NCBI GenBank assembly: GCA_002633005.1
Contig: NMRA01000076.1
Coordinates: 652,854 to 716,853, forward strand
DNA length: 64,000 nucleotides
Source of the DNA: Phoronis australis
Lineage: Eukaryota > Phoronida > Phoronidae
Reading direction: 5' to 3'
Shown: positions 57,907 to 64,000 of the stretch, one piece after another
Numbering within the stretch: position 1 is the stretch's first letter
How the letters are laid out: each line of letters starts with the position of its first letter
Made by a program: the position numbers and the translations under genes
Notes under the pieces: model-generated
The model's input: only the letters and a program-made list of their open reading frames with translations
Databases searched by the model: none
Told to the model about the DNA's origin: nothing

Positions 57907-59603
57907 TGAACGACTGTTCTAATACTAGACGCGGTGTTTAATTCGAAAGCCATAATCAGCAACAAGATATAAGAGATGAAATTTAGGAATAAACATAGCG
58001 TTAATCAAGATTGCCACGGAGAAGCTAGTCATGAACTTATGGGTTACAAAGTGGGACATATCGTATCACGCCGGAAGACAGTGACAGCCATTTAGCGCTT
58101 GGGTCTTTGCTGATGGAACGACCTACCTATCCATGAGACCAGGTTCCAGTAGGGACTAGATGATGCCAATGTCCCCTGACTCATGATTCATCATAAAACG
58201 AATTATGGCCCCTCCAAGAAGAGCACACAGTGGTCATCTCAGCAACAAAGGTTTAAAATAACGATGATGGTGATCGATACAACACCTCTATAAGGTCACT
58301 TTCCGCATAATGTAGCGCTGGTATTAATTTGTAGTGAATGCACAACACTAATGCAAACCTTACTCTAGAGCCTGTATTTTCATCTTCCTCTCATACTGCT
58401 TGAAGGATATGTAGCTGTTAGATTCCAAATAATTGATTATGTACAGAACAAACAAGCACAGGAATAAACAACGATGAATTGTCTCCATCCTTGTTAAAAA
58501 TGCACAAATAACAAAAACAGACGAGTCAACGCCGTAACTTTCCAATTAATAATGACAATACAGTTTGAAAACACGCTGCAATTTGAAAACTGGCTGCATT
58601 TTAGTGCATTTTAAGGTACCGGGCGTGGTTGCTAAGCTACTTCAATATCTACATCCGCCAAGTAAGAAACATTGTTCACAGTTTTCGACACAGCTGGAAT
58701 TTTTTAATTCTTCTCTTCCATTTCTAGTTCTTTATTACATTACTGCTTTTCAGTGTTTTCGTTGGATGATTTTAATTTCTCTGGTAATGTTCTCAATACT
58801 CTTCTATTGGAGTTCACGGGAAAACAGAATAGCCTCAAAATAAGAAATCTCAGGAAGTACAATATTTAGTTTGAAAACTCATAACGTCATCAGCATATGC
58901 TGAATATGATCTAGGCCATAGTCCATTCGACTCTAGGAAGCCTAGAAAATCTCTTCCGTGGCTACTTTTTGGAAAAAGATAATTTTGGTGTTCATAAGGT
59001 CATTAGGTGCTATACTTTAAGGTTTGACTTGCAGGTTTTCGAGAAATTTGACCTAAAAAATCTGACTTTTTGCAAAATTTGGCACAAAAGACAAATATTC
59101 AAAAAGCAACACTATTTATTTGAAGTTTCCGGACAAGAAAAGTGATAAATATTATGACATTAGGTGAAAAATTGTTCAAGAAGAGAAAAAGAAAAAAATT
59201 AGTAGCGCCTCCTGTTGGCCAAAAAACATACTACTACATTATGAACTCCTACCAAAAGAACAATACTGTTAACCATTTAGAACTTGATAAATATTTGATA
59301 ACACAATCTTCATGTGTACAACATACAATGCTTACGCTTCTGCAAGGAATTCTCTCTCATCACTCATTTATTAATTGTCACAATTAATTATCATTATCCA
59401 CTTTGCAGTTCGTTGTAAACTGTCACAGGAAATGATACACCTTTCAGTCCCAACAGTCAACAGCATGATAAAATGTTGTCAATATTTTCCATTAGGTTAA
59501 AAATTTAAAATTCTTCAACAACATAGCATACTCTTATTATGTTTTTTCATCCACTCCATCATCATATATATCATCATCATTGTCATCAAAAGTTGTTTTT
59601 TGA
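57907..59603 (+). other. Gene B 3' flank
   Basis: Alignable with gene A 3' flank to about 58395. Beyond that no gene is recognised, and the whole stretch is repeated after 60968. Confidence 0.5.
57988..57993 (+). terminator. Candidate polyadenylation signal (AATAAA), gene B
   Basis: AATAAA 82 bp after the stop codon; also present in the allelic copy (near 61050). Confidence 0.45.
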
Positions 59604-59866
59604 CTAAGACACCGTGTTCACACAGTCTGGGCAGTCACACAACTTAGAACATGGCATGCCCGACTTCAAGCAAGAGCACATTCTTTTACTACAACTTCTT
59701 TTACACTTGCCATTAACATTTCTCATGGCATTTTCGGGGGCTAAAGGCAGTCATCAGTGGAGCTTCAGACTACTGTACCCCGCTCCAAAAGCCACCCATT
59801 ACCAACTGGAGATGGTACACTGACATGCTTCTTATTTAATTTGAACTTGTCTTGTCCAATCCTTAA
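59604..59866 (-). pseudogene. CXC (tesmin/TSO1-like) domain fragment, allele 1
   Basis: Minus-strand reading gives PSPVGNGWLLERG, LPLAPENAMRNVNGKCKR and SCSKRMCSCLKSGMPCSKLC, then DCPDCVN before a stop. The cysteine pattern is that of CXC/CRC motifs found at the C-terminus of transposon-associated proteins in many marine invertebrates (family knowledge). It has in-frame stops before LPLAPE and a 5-nt difference from allele 2, so it is decayed. Confidence 0.6.
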
Positions 59867-59870
59867 TATT

Positions 59871-60875
59871 TGAGTTCAGCCTTTGAAAAAGGAGGAATGG
59901 TCATGTTGGCAATAGTTTTTGTTGGAAATTGAAAATCTTCTTTTTACCGTAGACTTTCTTTTGACGCTTCATGTTTTAAATAGCACATAATTGGAAAAGT
60001 ATTTTTTCCTACGCTAAAAGCTCCAATTTAGGAATCTTCAAAATTTGAGTTAGTGAAATCTGCGCAACATTTGAATTTTCAAGATTAATGAATTACAGAA
60101 CGCCGGCAATATTTCCATCTTAATATTTCTCAAATTCCAAACACTGCTCATGATTTTACACAAAGGGTCTCAAAATCGGCTTAGAAGTTCATAAAAAGCA
60201 GTACTGAACACTCGCATATAGTTAAACTACTGCAAGTACCTTTGAGATTGGGACGGCTATTACTACAAATCTATCAAGCAAAACATTTTTTTTCTGTGAC
60301 CTAAACTACAGATTATTTACCATAAATGGCAATTTTTGAATTAACAATCGGTAGGCCTATTTACAATTGAATGTTTGGAACTGGGATAGGTTTTCAACTT
60401 TTCTTTTGTTTATGAAGTTCCCCTGTGATGGAATTTAATTTGTGGCAAATGGTTCCTTGTGGTGGCAAGTCACATACAGTATATTTCTTTGAGCACTGTT
60501 AAATGTAACTGGCAGTGACAGTCTCCTTAATTTTGTGTGGGCTCAACATTAGTTCCATCATCTGCTTGGTCTTTTTTCTTTTTAAGAGCTCTTTCAATTT
60601 TTATTACAGCCGTAAAGCGTCTGTATCACTGCTTGTGATAGAAGCATGCGTGCAACAAGCCTAAAAATGGGGGGTCGAATTTTTGAGATTGTGGACATTT
60701 AATAAGATTCACGGGGTACTTCAGAGCTACTAATTGTGGGTTCACCGAATTCTGGCAGTTTCTTTTTAGTGAGTCTCGTTTTCTACTTTTTTCGCAGTTT
60801 TTGTTTCTCTGAGGCGGACCTTTTTATCCAATTTACCAAATGGGGGGAGGTTCGTTCAAGCCCGCTTCCTGAGCC
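59871..60875 (+). other. Sequence private to the left haplotype copy
   Basis: About 1 kb with no counterpart after 62878. No gene is recognised; a G-rich stretch lies just before the gap. Confidence 0.5.
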
Positions 60876-60876
60876 N
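60876..60876. other. Assembly gap between allelic copies
   Basis: Single n. The sequence to its right resumes in the middle of gene B exon 11. Confidence 0.9.
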
Positions 60877-60968
60877 CACTAGATGGCAGCAATGTCGGTG
60901 TGTCAGCCTTCGAGATCAACATTCTCACATCGGTGGTTGTGGCATGTTTGGTCGTTGTTTTAGCGTAA
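60877..60968 (+). pseudogene. Partial second copy of gene B exon 11 (allelic)
   Basis: Encodes the last 29 residues from the LDGSN region to the stop TAA at 60966-60968, identical in protein to 57815-57906. It lacks the exon start because the contig begins here. It is not a third gene. Confidence 0.85.
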
Positions 60969-62626
60969 TGAACGACTGTTCTAATACTAGACGCAGTGTT
61001 TAATTCGAAAGCCATAATCAGCAACAAGATATAAGAGATGAAATTTAGGAATAAACATAGCGTTAACCAAGATTGACACGGAGAAGCTAGTCATGAACTT
61101 ATAGGTTACAAAGTGAGACATATCGTATCACGCCGAAAGACAGCGACAGCCATTTAGCGCTTGGGTCTTTGCTGATGGAATGACCTACCTATCCATGAGA
61201 CCAGGTTCCAGTAGGGACTAGCTGATGTCAATGTTCTCTGACTCATGGTTCATCAAAAAACGAATTGTGGCCCCTCCAAGAAGAGCACACAGTGGCCATC
61301 TCAGCAACAAAGGTTTAAAACAACGTTGACAACACCTCTATAAGGTCAGTTTCCGCATAATATAGCGCTTGTGTTAATTTGTAGTGAATGCACAACACTA
61401 ATGCAAACCTTACTCTAGAGCCTGTATTTTCATCTTCCTCTCATACTGCTTAAATGATATGTAGCTGTTAGACTCCAAATAATTGATTATGTACAGAACA
61501 AACAAAGCACAGGAATAAACAACGATGCTTCATGAATTGTCTCGATCCTTGTTCAAAATGCACAAATAACAAAAACAGACGAGTCAATGCCGTAACTTTA
61601 CAATTAATAATGACAATACAGTTTGAAAACACGCTGCAATTTGAAAACTGGCTGCATTTTAGTGTAACAAGGTACCGGGCGTGGTTGCTAAGCTACTTCA
61701 ATATCCACATCCGCCAAGTAAGAAACATTGTTCACAGTTTTCGACACAGCTGTAAATTTTTTAATTCTTCTCTTTCATTTCTAGTTCTTTATTACATTAC
61801 TGCTTTTCAGTGTTTTCGTTAGATGATTTTAATTTCTCTGGTAATATTCTTAATACTCTTCTATTGGAGTTCACGGGAAAACAGAATACCCTCAAAATAA
61901 GAAATCTCAGGAAGTACATTTTTTATTTTAAAACCTCTTAACGTCATCAGCATCTGCTGAATATGATCTAGGCCATAGTCCATTCGACTCTAGGAAGCCT
62001 AGAAAATCTCTTCCGTGGCTACTTTTTGGAAAAAGATAATTTTGGTGTTCATAAGGTCATTAAGTGCTATACTTTAAGGTTTGACTTGCAGGTTTTCGAG
62101 AAATTTGACCTAAAAAATCTGACTTTTTGCAAAAGTTGGCACAAAAGACAAATACTCAAAAAGCAACAGTATTTATTTGAAGTTTCCGGACAAGAAAAGT
62201 GATAAATATTATGACATTAGGTGAAAAAATGTTCAAAAAACATACTACTATATTATGAACTCCTACCAAAAGAACAATACTGTTAACCATTTAGAACTTG
62301 ATAAAGATTTGATAACACAATCTACATATGAACAACATACAATTCTTACGCTTCTGCAAGGAATTCACTCTCATCATTCATTTATTAATTGTCACAACTA
62401 ATTATCATTATCTACAATACAATTCGTTGTCAACTGTCACAGGAAATGATACACCCTACAGTCCCGACAGTCATCAGCATGATAAAATATTGTCAATATT
62501 TTCCATTAGGTTAAAAATTTAAAATTCTTCAACAACATACATGTACATGTAGCATACACTTATGTTTCTTCATCCACTCCATCATCATATATATCATCAT
62601 CATTGTCATCAAAAGTTGTTTTTTGA

Positions 62627-62878
62627 CTAAGACACCGTGTTCACACAGTCTGGACAGTCACACAACTTAGAACATGGCATGCCCGACTTCAAGCAAGAGC
62701 ACATTCTTTTACTACAACTTCTTTTACACTTGCCATTAACATTTCTCATGGCATTTTCGGGGGCTAAAGGCAGTCATCAGTGGAGCTTCAGACTACCCCG
62801 CTCCAAAAGCCACCCATTACCAACTGGAGATGGTACACTGACATGCTTCTTATTTAATCTGAACTTGTCTTGTCCAAT
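62627..62878 (-). pseudogene. CXC (tesmin/TSO1-like) domain fragment, allele 2
   Basis: Same minus-strand fragment as 59604-59866, without the 5-nt insertion, so the frame from PSPVGNGW through GSLKLH is continuous up to two stop codons, then LPLAPENAM and the CXC block to a stop at 62627-62629. Confidence 0.62.
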
Positions 62879-63024
62879 AAAAGTTCGCTTTTCATGGGCA
62901 AAAATGGGGACACCCACACAAATATGGTGTTTCCACATAAAATATGATTATAGGTGGGCACAACTGTCAGTAAAGGTTGATCAGCGAAATCTCTGTTTGT
63001 AACTGGGTACACCAAATGCGGAAT

Positions 63025-63320
63025 GGGTCTATTTCTACCTGGACCCGTCGTGACGGGTCCAGTTCTATTTACATATCTTGACCCACCAGGATGGGTCTAT
63101 TTATATAAATATAACTGGACCCATGGCGTCGGGTCCAGATATATTGATATAGAAAGACCCATCCCGGCTGGTCAACCTATATATGTATATAACTGGACCC
63201 ATCACGACGGGTCTAGTTATATTTATATAGACAGACCCATCTCAGCGGGTCAACTTATACGTATATAACTGGACCCAACACGACGGGTCCAGTTATATTT
63301 TTATTGACAGACCCATCTGG
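63025..63320. repeat. 76-78 bp minisatellite with paired palindromes
   Basis: Units start GGACCC at 63041, 63117, 63195 and 63271. Each carries a GACCCRTCRYGACGGGTC-like palindrome and a second GACCCATC...GGGTC palindrome, joined by TATATA-rich linkers. It reads through as a periodic open frame (63023-63268), but that follows from the repeat and is not evidence of a gene. Confidence 0.9.
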
Positions 63321-63329
63321 GAGAATTTT

Positions 63330-63372
63330 ATGGGGGCCATGGCCCCCTTGGCCCCCTCTAAATCCGCCACTA
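63330..63372 (-). mobile_element. MITE terminus related to 12369-12532
   Basis: On the minus strand it starts TAGTGGCGGATTTAGAGGGG, followed by the palindrome GGGGGCCATGGCCCCC and ATAAAATTCTCCC, matching the left end at 12369. The other end is not found; the minisatellite follows instead. Confidence 0.5.
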
Positions 63373-63626
63373 CATCTAACTTTGTGAATGGCACGCTGGC
63401 AGTTGGCTATTTTGGCATGTAACAGCAAACAATCATGATTAGGAGGCACACATGATTCCATCACAGATTTCAACCTGAATGTGTGATAGCGTGCTTTGTT
63501 AAGTGTTGATGAGTCGCCGTACAGCTTGAATACAGACAGTTCAATGTCTTCCGTGAGTTGACCAGGAAACACAAATTTTGAACCCAACTTTAATGACAAA
63601 GACAAAGTTAAAAAATATCTCTGCAA
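63373..63626 (-). pseudogene. Transposon-type protein fragment upstream of CXC domain
   Basis: A minus-strand frame with LYGDSSTLNKARYHTFRLKS, then PPNHDCLLLHAKIANCQRAI and HK. This resembles the conserved N-E-A-R-x-x-L-F ... P-P-T-x-x-x-L-x-x-H-x-x-R-A segment that precedes CXC motifs in transposon-associated invertebrate proteins. It lies on the same strand and in the right order relative to 62627-62878, with a MITE end and minisatellite between. Confidence 0.5.
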
Positions 63627-64000
63627 GCCTGCACCCTACCCGAAATAAAAAAAGTTTTGACAATGTGAATACCGTTTAATCTAAACACCTTGTTACAGTA
63701 ATCTATTATATAAAATGCATCGTTTGCACAAACTCCGTCTCCCCCGCTCCACTACAGACCTTCGTTGCGCCCGTTTCGGCACCGCCTTGGTCCCAGGTAT
63801 TGCACCGGCCCCCTACTTGGATTCGAGGTGTTCTATTTTTTTTCTCGCGGGACGTTTTTTCGCGGATGCGGAAGGAGGGTGGCCAGTTTCGTACTGGTCT
63901 TGGTGACGTCAGTTCGTCGGCTCAATGGCCTGGGTGACGTCACTCCGTCGGTTTAATTTCACTCCCTCCGGCTTTTGCCACGTATACAATTCATCTGGCC
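63627..64000 (+). other. GC-rich segment with two CRE octamers
   Basis: Base composition turns GC-rich after 63715. TGACGTCA occurs at 63904-63911 and 63935-63942, 31 bp apart. Short open frames have no recognised family. It could be a promoter or a GC-rich transposon end; the window stops here. Confidence 0.35.

Larger units (their letters stand above)
57815..59870. repeat. Allelic duplicate of gene B 3' end, left copy
   Basis: Repeated at 60877-62878 with about 97% identity and an extra block of about 43 bp near 59178-59220. The right copy begins immediately after the n at 60876, inside exon 11. Confidence 0.88.
60877..62878. repeat. Allelic duplicate of gene B 3' end, right copy
   Basis: Copy of 57815-59870. 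Similarity ends at CTTGTCCAAT. Confidence 0.88.

Noticed and set aside
60877-60968. Third MOXD gene
   Set aside because: Only the 3' part of exon 11 is present, immediately right of a gap, and it is followed by the same 3' flank as gene B. It is an allelic copy.
63023-63268. Periodic protein-coding ORF with Trp/Thr/Tyr repeats
   Set aside because: The open frame follows from the 76-78 bp minisatellite; units differ in length by non-multiples of three overall and there is no start context or homology.

Overview
The window is eukaryotic, most likely from an invertebrate animal (marine deuterostome or lophotrochozoan; the phylum cannot be fixed from this sequence alone). Coding sequence sits in short exons of 84-282 bp with GT/AG borders, separated by AT-rich introns. 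The long spaces hold remnants of LINEs, THAP-domain transposons, MITEs and microsatellites. Five isolated runs of n (7464, 10944-10945, 13263, 50815, 60876) mark contig joins. Three of these (13263, 50815, 60876) lie exactly between near-identical direct repeats, as expected when two alleles of a very heterozygous diploid are joined end to end.

Layout, all genes on the + strand. (1) 1024-2336: the last two coding exons of an SLC13-family sodium/dicarboxylate-citrate cotransporter whose 5' part lies outside the window. (2) 4601-30289: gene A, a complete 11-exon, 624-residue DBH-like monooxygenase of the MOXD1 type (signal peptide, DOMON domain, two copper type II ascorbate-dependent monooxygenase domains, hydrophobic C-terminal tail). 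(3) About 30800-37000: a spacer between the duplicated units, with a minus-strand LINE carrying a nested TA-flanked DNA transposon. (4) 37530-57906: gene B, a second complete MOXD1-like gene with the same 11 exons, identical exon lengths and phases, and all copper ligands. Alignable non-coding sequence extends the duplication to roughly 4020-30790 and 36990-58390. (5) 57907-64000: a second allelic copy of the gene B 3' end, fragments of a CXC (tesmin-like) transposon-type protein, a 76-78 bp palindromic minisatellite and a GC-rich segment with two CRE octamers.

The most unusual structure is in intron 1 of gene B. A 3.3 kb element flanked by TTAA, with long diverged terminal inverted repeats and a THAP-domain coding start (features of the Kolobok superfamily), is interrupted inside its THAP coding region by a 1.75 kb foldback-like element. 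That element's inverted arms are arrays of a 21-bp unit in which CCTAGG and CCCGGG palindromes largely alternate. A related TTAA element lies in intron 1 of gene A, next to what may be its empty-site allele.

Both MOXD genes should encode secretory-pathway, copper- and ascorbate-dependent monooxygenases. They are probably independent, recently duplicated loci; I see no operon-like relationship with the SLC13 gene.
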